A DNA stretch of 64,000 nucleotides from Methylohalobius sp964654415 (GCA_964654415.1 CAZZIP010000014.1:1-64000), one strand, 5' to 3'; positions 45,106 to 53,292 are shown, counted from the first letter of the stretch. Program-made: numbers and translations. Notes: a model not told the origin generated them from the sequence alone.

Positions 45106-45359
45106 GATTTGATCTCCCGTGCAATGCCGCGCGCGACTTGCGCTCCGATTGCGGAGGGTTTCGCCGCCGGTTCGATGCGCACCCCGTCTACTTTGAGCCG
45201 CGGTAAATTTCCACGGGACACGAAATGCGCCGCGGCATTCGGTTCGGCGAGGAGAAGACGGCTCAACTCCTCGCGCAAGCCTTCGGAGAGGGAGTGCCGG
45301 TCTTCGTAGCGGAAACCTTTCAACACCAGCCGATCGATATGCACGATCACCCGTTTCAT
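45102..45359 (-). CDS. Small conserved eCIS protein of unknown function
   Basis: The 85-aa product reads MKRVIVHIDRLVLKGFRYED then HSLSEGLREELSRLLLAEPN. The rest ends IGAQVARGIAREI. Similar short proteins that begin with RVIVHIDRLVLKGF occur beside AAA+ and DUF4157 genes in eCIS clusters. Its steady place between them suggests a chaperone or loading role, which is inference. ATG overlaps the AAA+ stop (ATGA); an in-frame GTG two codons earlier is possible. Confidence 0.65.
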   Translation of the reverse strand: MKRVIVHIDRLVLKGFRYEDRHSLSEGLREELSRLLLAEPNAAAHFVSRGNLPRLKVDGVRIEPAAKPSAIGAQVARGIAREIKS

Positions 45360-47281
45360 ACCCACCCCCGCGTTTCGGCGTCCGTCAGGGGACGCTCGCG
45401 CTTGGCGGCTTCGCCGTGGGCGGCGAGCAGCAGGTGCACCATGCGCACCGGTTCGGCGGCTTCGGCAGCGAAAAAGGCGGCGTTGAGGGCGATGTTGCGG
45501 ATGCTGCCGCCAGTGACGTGAAGCTGGGCGAGCTTGGCCGGGTCGAGCCCTTCGGTCGGGGTGGCGGCGGGAAAGATGCCGCGCCAGATAGCTTCGCGTT
45601 CGGCGGCGTCCGGGAAAGGAAACTGGATGATGAAGCGCAGCCGGCGCTGGAAGGCCGTATCCAGGGCCGCCTTCTGGTTGGTGGTCAGGATGGCGAGGCC
45701 GCGATAGGCTTCCATGCGCTGGAGGAGATAACTCACCTCGATATTGGCGTAACGGTCGTGGCTGTCCTTGACCTCGCTGCGCTTGCCGAACAGCGCGTCG
45801 GCCTCGTCGAACAAGAGGATGGCGCCGCTGTCCTCGGCGGCGTCGAACACCCGCCTGAGATTCTTCTCGGTTTCGCCGATGTACTTGCTGACCACCGCGG
45901 AGAGATCGATACGGTACAGGTCCAGGTGCAGCTCGTTGGCCAGCACTTCGGCGGCCATGGTCTTGCCGGTGCCGCTCTCACCGGCAAACAGCGCCGAGAT
46001 GCCGAGCCCGCGCGCGCCCTTGCCGGAAAAGCCCCATTCTTCGTAAACCTTGAGCCGGTGCCTCACGTGGGCAGCGATCTGGCGCAGCGTGGCTTTTTGC
46101 GGCTCGGGCAAGATCAGGTCGTCCCAGGTGGCGGCGGGGTCCAGGCGCTGCGCCAGGTCATCGAGCCGGGTACGGCCAAGCGCCCGGCAGGCTCGCCAGA
46201 GTTCGGCGTCGGGATGGGGGCTCGCGGCTAGTGTCGCGCGCAAGGCCGCGCCGGTGTTCGAAATCGTCTCGGCACTCAACCGGAACTGGCCAGCAACCCC
46301 TTCCAGCGCACCGTTGAGCCGGATGGCGGCTGTCCCCAGGGCCGCTTCCCACAGCCGTTTTTGCTCGCTGGCATCAGGTTTGTTGACGACGAACCTGAGG
46401 TTCGCCCGGTGCACCGCCAAAGGTTCGGGAGCGGAGAGGAACACCAGACCGCCGAGCCTTTCGGCCAGCCGAACCGCCGTCCCTTGAGCCGTTTCTTCCC
46501 GGTCGCAGTCGATCAGCAGCGCGGCTTCCAGCAACGCTGCCTCCCGCTGCCACAACACGGCCAGCGAATCCAGTTCGTGGATGGCGGCGGGAATGTCTCC
46601 TGCCCGCAACACGCAAAGCTGCAAACCCATCGCTGAGGCGACCCGAGCCGCGACGTCCTGCCGCCCCGAGGCATCGTCCCCCAGCAATTGCACGATCGGC
46701 CAGGATTCGCGTCCCTCGAAGGCCTCCAGCACCGCTTCGGCAATCCTGAGTTGAGACTCGGCCATCGTCCGGACCGGCGGACGCAGCTGTAACAGCGGTT
46801 GCAGGCGGACATCGAGATAATTCACCCCGGCGAGATAGTGCAGGACCCGCTCGTCGATCTTCAGACGGGCAGCGCAAAGTCCGGCGTTCTCGTCCACCTC
46901 GATCAGCCGCCAGCGGCGCAGCGGGCGGGCCGGCGTAAGCGCGCTCCAATGGGCGTGGTCGAGGACGGCGAGCGCCAGGCCGAAAGTGACATAGACCCTG
47001 GAATTCTGACCCTGGGCCGCCGCGCAACGGGCGGCCAGTTCGCTGTCCATCTCCGTCCCGGCGCAGAGGAGCAGCAGGTCGCGCTCGAAAGGACTCAGAT
47101 CGAACCGTTCGGCCAGATCGTCGATGGCAGAGGGCGCGGACATCGCGGCCCGCGCGGAGTCCAAAACGGCCGGATTATGGCGCACATTTCCGTCGAGCCG
47201 CGCCTTCAGGCGGGCGAACTCCGCTGTCAGCAGGCGCTGGTTGGCGGCGGTCCAGTCGTGTTCGAACTCCCGGGCGTTCAT
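45356..47281 (-). CDS. Cdc48-like AAA+ ATPase (eCIS, Afp15/Pvc15-like)
   Basis: The 641-aa protein has a long N-terminal region with a winged-helix-like segment (AIDDLAERFDLSPFERDLLLL). A degenerate ATPase-like half follows (residues about 170-350). The single active AAA+ domain near the C-terminus has Walker A FAGESGTGKTMAAEVLANEL (about residue 435), Walker B AILLFDEADALFGKRSEVKD and sensor/arginine motifs (ILTTNQKAALDTAFQRRLRF). In eCIS this ATPase is needed for particle assembly or maturation and, unlike ClpV, does not belong to the sheath-recycling type VI class. Overlaps the cap and the small gene. Confidence 0.92.
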   Translation of the reverse strand: MNAREFEHDWTAANQRLLTAEFARLKARLDGNVRHNPAVLDSARAAMSAPSAIDDLAERFDLSPFERDLLLLCAGTEMDSELAARCAAAQGQNSRVYVTFGLALAVLDHAHWSALTPARPLRRWRLIEVDENAGLCAARLKIDERVLHYLAGVNYLDVRLQPLLQLRPPVRTMAESQLRIAEAVLEAFEGRESWPIVQLLGDDASGRQDVAARVASAMGLQLCVLRAGDIPAAIHELDSLAVLWQREAALLEAALLIDCDREETAQGTAVRLAERLGGLVFLSAPEPLAVHRANLRFVVNKPDASEQKRLWEAALGTAAIRLNGALEGVAGQFRLSAETISNTGAALRATLAASPHPDAELWRACRALGRTRLDDLAQRLDPAATWDDLILPEPQKATLRQIAAHVRHRLKVYEEWGFSGKGARGLGISALFAGESGTGKTMAAEVLANELHLDLYRIDLSAVVSKYIGETEKNLRRVFDAAEDSGAILLFDEADALFGKRSEVKDSHDRYANIEVSYLLQRMEAYRGLAILTTNQKAALDTAFQRRLRFIIQFPFPDAAEREAIWRGIFPAATPTEGLDPAKLAQLHVTGGSIRNIALNAAFFAAEAAEPVRMVHLLLAAHGEAAKRERPLTDAETRGWV

Positions 47282-48579
47282 GTGATGGTAATCCGGCGGT
47301 CGAGGAACACCGGCGGTTTGGCCGCGCGGTCGATGATCGGGCTGTCTATCCCGTCGATCCGCAGTCGTGCCAAATGGGAACCGACCGGCGCGTCCTCGAT
47401 CACGAAGTTGAGTGCAGTGACCGGCGGCACGTAAGCCTCCGGCGCGAACTCCTGCTGGCCCAGCACCAGAACCGCCCGCTGTCCGGCGCGTAGGGCGGGA
47501 AGGAAATTCAGCGTGAAACTGGCGGTTCCGTTGCCATCGCGGACCACGCTCATGGGCAAGCCGGTGATGTCAGGAGCCAACGTCAAGGCGAGCCGGTTGG
47601 TCTCGCGCGGCTCGGTCTCACCCGGACGGACCACCCGCGCGCCGACACGCCAGACCCCAACCGGAAAGCTGGCCGCCTGCGCCGCGGGGATGGAAAACTG
47701 AATCAGCGCGGCGCCTCCCGTTCCCATGGCAGGGATGCTCTGCTCCACCTCGAAACGATCGTTGCTGAGCAACACCGTGCGCCCGGTGCCGTCCAGGTGG
47801 TGGCCTTCGAGATCGATGGTCTCGCCCAGCCGCGCCACAGGCTGGCTACCGGACGGCTTGACTGCTTCCAACGTCGGAAGCGGAGGCACCAGGCTGGGTT
47901 CCACCACCACGCCGCGGTCGCGTTGGGTGATGGGATCGATCGGGCCGCGGGAGAGTACCGGGAGGGGCGAACGAACGGGCGCGACGGCCTCGATCAGCAC
48001 TACGCTCACCACATAGGCAGCGGTGGGCCGGTAGTGGCTCTGGATCGCGGTCCAGAGCTTGGACATTTCCTCGGTATTGAGGTACGTTGGGGTGATTTTG
48101 ATCTGCTCGATCTGGTCCGCCAGGCCCGACTCGGCCAGGGCGCGCTGCAGCGGCGTGCCGGGCGGCGGCGAGGGAGTTAGGGCATTGCGGATCGCCTGGC
48201 GAGCGAGCACCGGGGTTTCATGCAGAAATTGCATGGCGTAGCCGAGCAGGATCTCGGCGTGTAAGTCGCCGCTGCTGTAGGCCGAAATGAGGTAGTGCAG
48301 GTCGAGGGCGAGCGGCGGGTTGGAGAGGCGATGCCGCCCCGAGGCGTCGCGTGAGGGCAGTCCCTCGTTGCGCCAGCCGGTGTTGGGCGTGACCTGGTGC
48401 AGGAACAGGTTGAGCTGGGAGGCTTCGTTGCCGTTGGGCGGGACCACCCGGTCGGGCGGGCCGACGCTCACCGAAACCGAACCGCCGATGACGGCCGCCA
48501 CGTTCTGATTGATCAGGCCGTCTTGAAGCAAGTCGCGCAACACGGCGGTAACTCCGGCGATGGCGAGCGCGCTGCTCAT
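47278..48579 (-). CDS. DUF4255 tail-terminator/cap protein (eCIS, Afp16-like)
   Basis: The 433-aa protein has the DUF4255 N-terminal domain (ALAIAGVTAVLRDLLQDGLI, NLFLHQVTPNTGWRNEGLPS, LALDLHYLISAYSSGDLHAE, LGYAMQFLHETPVL), which caps tube and sheath and stops elongation. The C-terminal 200 residues form two Ig/beta-sandwich-like modules (VARLGETIDLEGHHLDGTGR, FVIEDAPVGSHLARLRIDGI). This bipartite layout is common in the longer DUF4255 cap proteins. Confidence 0.88.
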   Translation of the reverse strand: MSSALAIAGVTAVLRDLLQDGLINQNVAAVIGGSVSVSVGPPDRVVPPNGNEASQLNLFLHQVTPNTGWRNEGLPSRDASGRHRLSNPPLALDLHYLISAYSSGDLHAEILLGYAMQFLHETPVLARQAIRNALTPSPPPGTPLQRALAESGLADQIEQIKITPTYLNTEEMSKLWTAIQSHYRPTAAYVVSVVLIEAVAPVRSPLPVLSRGPIDPITQRDRGVVVEPSLVPPLPTLEAVKPSGSQPVARLGETIDLEGHHLDGTGRTVLLSNDRFEVEQSIPAMGTGGAALIQFSIPAAQAASFPVGVWRVGARVVRPGETEPRETNRLALTLAPDITGLPMSVVRDGNGTASFTLNFLPALRAGQRAVLVLGQQEFAPEAYVPPVTALNFVIEDAPVGSHLARLRIDGIDSPIIDRAAKPPVFLDRRITIT

Positions 48580-49325
48580 GGGCGATCTCCCCGCCGCCGC
48601 GCCAGGTATTCTTCCAAGGTCATCGGCTTGGGCGACGGCGGCGTACCGCGCCTAGTTGGCGGCGCTTCGTGAACCGCAGTGACTTCGATCCGACCGATGG
48701 TCACGTGCACCTCGGTGGCCTCCCCGGCCCCGCTTGCCGAGGCGGGACCACGCGAGGAATCGGGCGGCCGAATTCCCGCATTCCAGGCTGGCGAATGCAT
48801 AGCCCGTTGCGGAGGAAGAAGCGGCTTGACCGCGTGCGCCAGGCCACGGACATCGACTCGCCCTTCACGACCGGCGGAATCGTCCCCGATCGTCCTGCGA
48901 GGCCCACGAGGAATGAGGTCTGCCACGGATCCGGCGGGGGATTTTTCATCTGCGAAGCCCGCTTGTCGCGTCTCGGCAGTGGCCGGAGCGGCGTAGCCAT
49001 CGCGTTCCAGTGAGGATGGGATCGGCGGCGGTTCGACGCTCGCGCTCGGTACCTCCGGAGATACAGCCACATTGCCGGTCACACTTGTTTCGAAAGCGCG
49101 CTTATCCGGTACGTTCTCCAGAACATCGAGCCGTAGTACCGGACCTCCTGCAGCTTCCCGACGGGCAGATTGGCTGTCGCCGGGAACCACCGGGGGCAGA
49201 ACAACCTCCGGCAACTCTGACCCGATCAGGGCGGGCGGCGGCGCATAGGGCAACCGCGCGACGGAATGCACGCTGTTCGTAAGCCCCATGGCCCTCCCGA
49301 CGAGACGCTGCACGAATCCGCTCAT
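48576..49325 (-). CDS. Proline-rich eCIS protein with conserved C-terminal tail
   Basis: The 249-aa product is mostly low-complexity, rich in Pro, Ala, Gly and Arg from about residue 25 to 200, so probably disordered. It begins MSGFVQRLVGRAMGL. Its C-terminal 45 residues are the conserved part: EVHVTIGRIEVTAVHEAPPT, ending PMTLEEYLARRR. The same kind of tail is seen in short proteins between baseplate-chaperone and DUF4255 genes in other eCIS loci, so I read it as a linker or adaptor with a C-terminal docking motif. Function unknown. Confidence 0.65.
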   Translation of the reverse strand: MSGFVQRLVGRAMGLTNSVHSVARLPYAPPPALIGSELPEVVLPPVVPGDSQSARREAAGGPVLRLDVLENVPDKRAFETSVTGNVAVSPEVPSASVEPPPIPSSLERDGYAAPATAETRQAGFADEKSPAGSVADLIPRGPRRTIGDDSAGREGRVDVRGLAHAVKPLLPPQRAMHSPAWNAGIRPPDSSRGPASASGAGEATEVHVTIGRIEVTAVHEAPPTRRGTPPSPKPMTLEEYLARRRGDRP

Positions 49326-50035
49326 GATGCGTCCACCATTTCGAGATAGATCGCGCGCCGCGCGGGAGAGAGCGCCAGAATCTCGGGTTCGGTCCAGCCA
49401 TAGGCGCGGGCGAGAAGATGAACTTCAGTCAGCAGTGCGCGGGCGCGAGCCTCGATTTCCTCCCAAAGCAGCGCGCCGATATCGAGGCCCGTAACCCACC
49501 GATGTCCGCAAGCCTCGCAGGCCAGTTCCAGAGCGATGTCGGCCATGGGGTCCAGCGCTTCCAGTCCGGCTTCGACTTCGGCCCATAGATCGGCGTCTTC
49601 GGTCGAAGCGGTATTCCCGCCGTCGATCCGGCAGCGGTCGAGAAACTTCCGGCTCGCCGCCTCCACGTCGCATTCCCCCGCGACCGCTGCGAGATCGCGG
49701 CTCGAAGGCGCGCGGAAACGGAAACCGGCGACCTCCAGCTCGGAAGGCCCGTCGCCCTGCCCCGTGCCGGCGAGCAATTGCCGGCAATCGAGCGCGAACT
49801 CCAGTCGTTCGCCGCAGCGCTCACAGTCCACGTATGCCTCGATGCAGGGTCCGAAGCTGGCCTCGCGCAGGCTCAGCAGCGCGGTGTTGATCACACCTAA
49901 GGGGAGATCGGGGAGACAGGAGGATGAAAGGTCCGGACGAGCGAAACTGCTCAACAGCAGCGCCCGATCGATCGGGTGCCGCGTTCGGCCGCGCTCCCAC
50001 AGCGCCAGGAGTTCCGCTTCGCTCGGAGCCCGCAT
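49322..50035 (-). CDS. T4-type baseplate hub assembly chaperone-like protein with zinc-ribbon Cys pairs (eCIS)
   Basis: The 237-aa protein has the start typical of this family in eCIS (ELLALWERGRTRHPIDRALL). It carries two CxxC pairs: CERCGERLEFALDC near residue 72 and CEACGHRWV near residue 175, spaced for a split zinc ribbon. The C-terminus is VHLLARAYGWTEPEILALSP. It is five bases downstream of the tube gene and overlaps the Pro-rich gene. I infer a chaperone or hub-assembly role from family resemblance. Confidence 0.68.
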   Translation of the reverse strand: MRAPSEAELLALWERGRTRHPIDRALLLSSFARPDLSSSCLPDLPLGVINTALLSLREASFGPCIEAYVDCERCGERLEFALDCRQLLAGTGQGDGPSELEVAGFRFRAPSSRDLAAVAGECDVEAASRKFLDRCRIDGGNTASTEDADLWAEVEAGLEALDPMADIALELACEACGHRWVTGLDIGALLWEEIEARARALLTEVHLLARAYGWTEPEILALSPARRAIYLEMVDAS

Positions 50036-50040
50036 GCGCT

Positions 50041-50565
50041 TTAACCCGGTTCGGTGAAGCTCGGCTCGGTGGGTTCGGTCACGTCATAATCGCGCTCCCA
50101 GCCCTCGTTCTCGAGCTTGATGGTTTGGATCGCCACGGCATTGGCGTTGGCGTCGAGATCGGGCAGCGCCTGGTACTCCGACACCCAGCAGCGGAACACC
50201 TTATAGGCCAGCGCCAGTTGCCCGGCTTCGTTGTAGACCTCGATGATGATGTCCTTGCGGAAATCCTTCAGCGAGACCTCAGCGCCCAGGCCGGAGCCGA
50301 AGTTCCACACCTTGTTCGCCCATCTCTCGAATTCGGTGTCGTGGGTGACGCCCCGTTCGAGCGTGATCGCCTCGAACTTGGTGCGGCCGGGAGACTTGCG
50401 CGAGGTGGAAGGATCGCCTCCCTCGCGGTGTTCGACCATCTCGGTGGAGCGCTTGAGCGCGCTCACCTTGGAGATGCCGGCGACGTAACGGCCATCCCAT
50501 TTCACGCGGAATTTGAAGTTCTTGTATGGATCGAAACGCTGAGCGTTTACGGAAAACTGCGCCAT
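50041..50565 (-). CDS. Inner tube protein, gp19 family (eCIS)
   Basis: The 174-aa protein matches T4-like tail tube proteins: FDPYKNFKFRVKWDGRYVAG, ISKVSALKRSTEMVEHREGG, SRKSPGRTKFEAITLERGVT and the helix DTEFERWANKVWNF. It stacks in hexameric rings inside the sheath. Only one tube gene is present, whereas antifeeding prophages have two. It lies 13 bp downstream of the sheath gene, the usual pairing. Confidence 0.94.
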   Translation of the reverse strand: MAQFSVNAQRFDPYKNFKFRVKWDGRYVAGISKVSALKRSTEMVEHREGGDPSTSRKSPGRTKFEAITLERGVTHDTEFERWANKVWNFGSGLGAEVSLKDFRKDIIIEVYNEAGQLALAYKVFRCWVSEYQALPDLDANANAVAIQTIKLENEGWERDYDVTEPTEPSFTEPG

Positions 50566-50578
50566 CTTGAATTCCCCC

Positions 50579-52183
50579 TTAAGCCTGAATTTGTCCGGCC
50601 AACTGCTGGATGCGGATCACCACGAATTCGGCGGGTTTGAGCGGAGCGAAGCCCACCAGGATGTTCACGATTCCCAAATTGATATCGTTCTGCGTCGTGG
50701 TTTCGCGGTCGCACTTGACGAAATACGCTTCCCTGGGACTCCGACCCTGGAAAGCACCCTGGCGGAACAGGTTCTGCATGAAGGCGCCCACGTTGAGCCG
50801 GATCTGCGCCCAGAGGGGCTCATCGTTGGGCTCGAACACCACCCATTGGGTACCGCGGTAAAGGCTTTCCTCGAGAAAGAGCGCCATACGCCGCACCGGC
50901 AGGTATTTCCACTCCGAAGCGAGTAAATCGGCCCCGACCAGGGTGCGCGCCCCCCACACGACCTTGCCGGCGACTGGAAAGCTGCGCAGGCAGTTGAGCC
51001 CCAGGGGATTCAAGCGCCCGTTCTCGCCGTCGGTGAGGGTGTAGGTGAATTCCTGGACGCCAGAGAACGACGCTTCCAGGCCGGCCGGCGCCTTCCACAC
51101 GCCGCGCTGGGCGTCGGTCCGCGCCATGATCCCGGCCACCGCGCCGCAGGGGGCGAAGCTGCCCAGGCGATTCTCGTTGAGGGGGTCAGGTATCCGGAGC
51201 CGCGGGAAATACATGACCGCGTTGCGGGCGTCGTCGTTGCCGATGGTTCCGCGGACCCCGTTCACTCCGGCCTCAGCCGTAGCGATCGCTGTGCTCGGAT
51301 TCGCGGTCCAGGCCGCCGGCGGGTCGACGATCAGCATTGCCCGGCGCTCCTGACAGTAGCTTGCCGCGGCCGCCCAGGTCGCGGTAGCGACATCCGGCCA
51401 GGACGCACCGGCACCGGCCGGCGGCGTATCCCGATCGGTTCCCAGCGGCGGAATGCAGAGCAGGTTGAAGAGATCAACCGATTCCAAGGCATGGATTCCG
51501 GTGCGTTGATTCGGATCGCCAGTGATTTGCCCGTCGACCACCGGGTCTCCGTCATCGGTGGCGTTGCCTACTGCTGCTTGTGGTTGCGTGGTGGCAGCGG
51601 GTCTTTCGCCGTCCGGCGCGGAAGTACGCACCCGAACGAAACTCGACTCCTGAGCCAGAACGGTATCGACGAAGCGCGGATCGGTGACCTTGCCCGACAC
51701 GTTGCGGAAGCGTTCGGAGGCGATTACGCGGGTGCCGCCGGGGCGGTCGAGCTGTTCGATGGTCAGGTTAAACAGGGCCGTGTTACCCGGATCGCGGGTA
51801 TTGTGATCCACCGTGGCGCGCAGGGCGGCACCCCAGGTACCAGGGCTAGAGGCTTCCAACACCAGTTGGCCGGTCGCCGTAACCAGGGTGATGGTCGCAG
51901 TGCTGGCCGCCACGTTGCCGTTGAAGACCCGCACGATGATCGCATCGCTCCCGCCGTGCTGGAAGAAATGGCTTACGGCGTAACTCATAGGGCTGGCCTC
52001 CCACAACCCGCCGAAGATGCGGGTATACTCGGCGAAGCTCTGGATGCGAACGGCTTGATTCACGGGACCCTGCAGCGCCCTTCCGATGAAAGCGGTAATG
52101 GCGGTGGCCACGCCCGTGATGGTCCGAACGCCGCTGGGCACTTCTTCGATGTAGACACCGGGATAGGTAAGAGCAACTGGCAT
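50579..52183 (-). CDS. Contractile tail sheath protein (eCIS)
   Basis: The 534-aa protein opens with the sheath signature TYPGVYIEEVPSGVRTITGV then AITAFIGRALQGPVNQAVRI, and has the C-terminal interlocking region (LVGADLLASEWKYLPVRRMA, FVKCDRETTTQNDINLGIVN, ILVGFAPLKPAEFVVIRI). It forms the contractile outer cylinder whose shortening drives the tube. Only one sheath gene is found, compared with three in Afp/PVC loci. The gap to the first gene is 61 bp and to the tube 13 bp. Confidence 0.96.
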   Translation of the reverse strand: MPVALTYPGVYIEEVPSGVRTITGVATAITAFIGRALQGPVNQAVRIQSFAEYTRIFGGLWEASPMSYAVSHFFQHGGSDAIIVRVFNGNVAASTATITLVTATGQLVLEASSPGTWGAALRATVDHNTRDPGNTALFNLTIEQLDRPGGTRVIASERFRNVSGKVTDPRFVDTVLAQESSFVRVRTSAPDGERPAATTQPQAAVGNATDDGDPVVDGQITGDPNQRTGIHALESVDLFNLLCIPPLGTDRDTPPAGAGASWPDVATATWAAAASYCQERRAMLIVDPPAAWTANPSTAIATAEAGVNGVRGTIGNDDARNAVMYFPRLRIPDPLNENRLGSFAPCGAVAGIMARTDAQRGVWKAPAGLEASFSGVQEFTYTLTDGENGRLNPLGLNCLRSFPVAGKVVWGARTLVGADLLASEWKYLPVRRMALFLEESLYRGTQWVVFEPNDEPLWAQIRLNVGAFMQNLFRQGAFQGRSPREAYFVKCDRETTTQNDINLGIVNILVGFAPLKPAEFVVIRIQQLAGQIQA

Positions 52184-52244
52184 GGCGAACTCTCCGTATC
52201 GGCTAGTTGGTTAAGAACGGGGTCCCGCATCTCCGGCCGTCACG

Positions 52245-52637
52245 TCAAGGCGGTGTAGCATCCCGCGCGACGAGGATTTCAACGTCAGTGGGCGTGCCGG
52301 AACTATTGGTAAATTTCATTTGGTGTGGCGCTACTCCGAACAAGGCAACGCTGCCACCTGAGAAGATTTGGGGACTGTCCAGCGTCAGGGAGGAGGAATC
52401 GCTGGTTCCGTCACTGACCTTGAAGCTCAGATGCTTACCGTAAGCGGAAGATTTGACCGCCAGAAGGTGAATGGCGCTGCTTTCCCCCGGTTGTAGGTCG
52501 ATCACCTTATCGCTGTCGCCCGGCTGGATCGAAACCTCGATCCGGTCGATTGCCTCGACCTCCACAGGCTGGCGGGAAAGAATCATCGGTGCGCTGCTAC
52601 TGACCTGTATCGTGAGCGACCAACTCAGAGTTGCCAT
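52245..52637 (-). CDS. Hypothetical beta-rich protein, first gene of the eCIS operon
   Basis: The 130-aa product (MATLSWSLTIQVSSSAPMIL...) is predicted to be a beta-sandwich protein without signal peptide or membrane segment. Alternating hydrophobic strands are visible across IDRIEVSIQPGDSDKVIDLQ and SVALFGVAPHQMKFTN. I do not recognise the family. A consensus promoter and a GGGAG ribosome site lie directly upstream, so it leads the operon and is probably produced in quantity, as expected for a structural or decorating protein. Not identified. Confidence 0.6.
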   Translation of the reverse strand: MATLSWSLTIQVSSSAPMILSRQPVEVEAIDRIEVSIQPGDSDKVIDLQPGESSAIHLLAVKSSAYGKHLSFKVSDGTSDSSSLTLDSPQIFSGGSVALFGVAPHQMKFTNSSGTPTDVEILVARDATPP

Positions 52638-52672
52638 GCGCTTTCTCCCTTTTCATTTGAGAGTTATGAGTC

Positions 52673-52701
52673 CTAATACGCCCTTGAAGACCCTTTGTCA
52701 A
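52673..52701 (-). promoter_or_regulatory. Sigma-70-type promoter of the eCIS operon
   Basis: On the minus strand TTGACA (perfect -35; plus-strand TGTCAA 52696-52701) is followed by a 17-bp spacer and TATTAG (-10; plus-strand CTAATA 52673-52678). It lies 36 bp upstream of the first gene. No other promoter this good is obvious inside the operon, whose genes mostly overlap. Confidence 0.65.
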
Positions 52702-53000
52702 GCTCGTGTATGCGTTACCTTTGGTACTCGGGTTGGTAATGAAGGAGGAATGATGGGGTTTTTGTCCGAGGCGATGGCATAGGCGCTTAATTACGCTCCG
52801 GCTTAAGCCCCTGCTAGTAATGGCAGGGCGTCTTCGCCGGCTATAGGTCGGTAGATCAGGCTCGAACCCACTGGCGTTTGCCCCCGGTAAGATGCGGCGC
52901 CAACAAGTGGGGCCTACGGCCCGAGCACTTCGGCGCTCGCGCACCCAGGGCAGGCGCGAAGTTCTGGGGAATTAACCCGAAAGCCTCTGGCTTCAGCTAG
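52702..53000. other. Noncoding region with hairpins between eCIS and rplM side
   Basis: No convincing gene is seen here. There are two inverted repeats: GCTTAA/TTAAGC (52785-52790 with 52803-52808) and CCCTGC-TAGTAATG-GCAGGG (52809-52828). A T-loop-like GGGTTCGAGCCT lies on the minus strand near 52860, but no tRNA cloverleaf can be drawn around it. It may be a decayed structured RNA or a recombination joint at the edge of the eCIS island. Confidence 0.4.
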
Positions 53001-53102
53001 GGAAGGTTCACGAAGCTGAAAGATACTAACGTCATCTCCGACGAGGAATTTGAAGCTCTGAAAAAGGAGCTCCTTGAGAAATATTCAGATGATGATGCCT
53101 AA
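53001..53102 (+). pseudogene. SHOCT-domain remnant
   Basis: After a TAG at 52998-53000 the frame gives KLKDTNVISDEEFEALKKEL followed by LEKYSDDDA and TAA. This is the short C-terminal (SHOCT) domain pattern, I-(S/T)-D-E-E-F-E-x-K-K-x-x-L-L. There is no ATG before the domain (the position just before KLKDT is ACG) and no upstream partner domain, so it is a fragment of a lost gene. Confidence 0.5.
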
Positions 53103-53226
53103 CAGGATCACTGGCCCCTTCCTGCCAAATCCGAGAAATTAGATCGTTTTGGCTTTTCAAGCCGGCGTGAAATTAAAGTTTTGGAGTTTTTCCCTCTCCT
53201 ACAAAAAGGCGCAGCTTTTCCTTGCA

Positions 53227-53255
53227 TTGACTTGCCTGATCTTTTAGTATTTTAT
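53227..53255 (+). promoter_or_regulatory. Putative rplM-rpsI promoter
   Basis: TTGACT (53227-53232), 17-bp spacer, TTTTAT (53250-53255), in an AT-rich stretch 37 bp before the rplM start. AAGGAG at 53283-53288 is the ribosome site. The leader is short, with no obvious L13-type autoregulatory structure. Confidence 0.5.
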
Positions 53256-53292
53256 GTTTCGATTCGGCTCCAATTGAATTGTAAGGAGTACA

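Noticed and set aside
27625..52637. Interpretation as prophage or as type VI secretion system
   Set aside because: No capsid, portal, terminase, integrase or lysis genes; no TssJLM or ClpV. The AAA+ protein is Cdc48-like and the DUF4255 and DUF4157 genes point to eCIS.
52845..52880. Possible tRNA on the minus strand around GGGTTCGAGCCT
   Set aside because: The T-stem arms do not pair, and no acceptor or anticodon stem can be formed.
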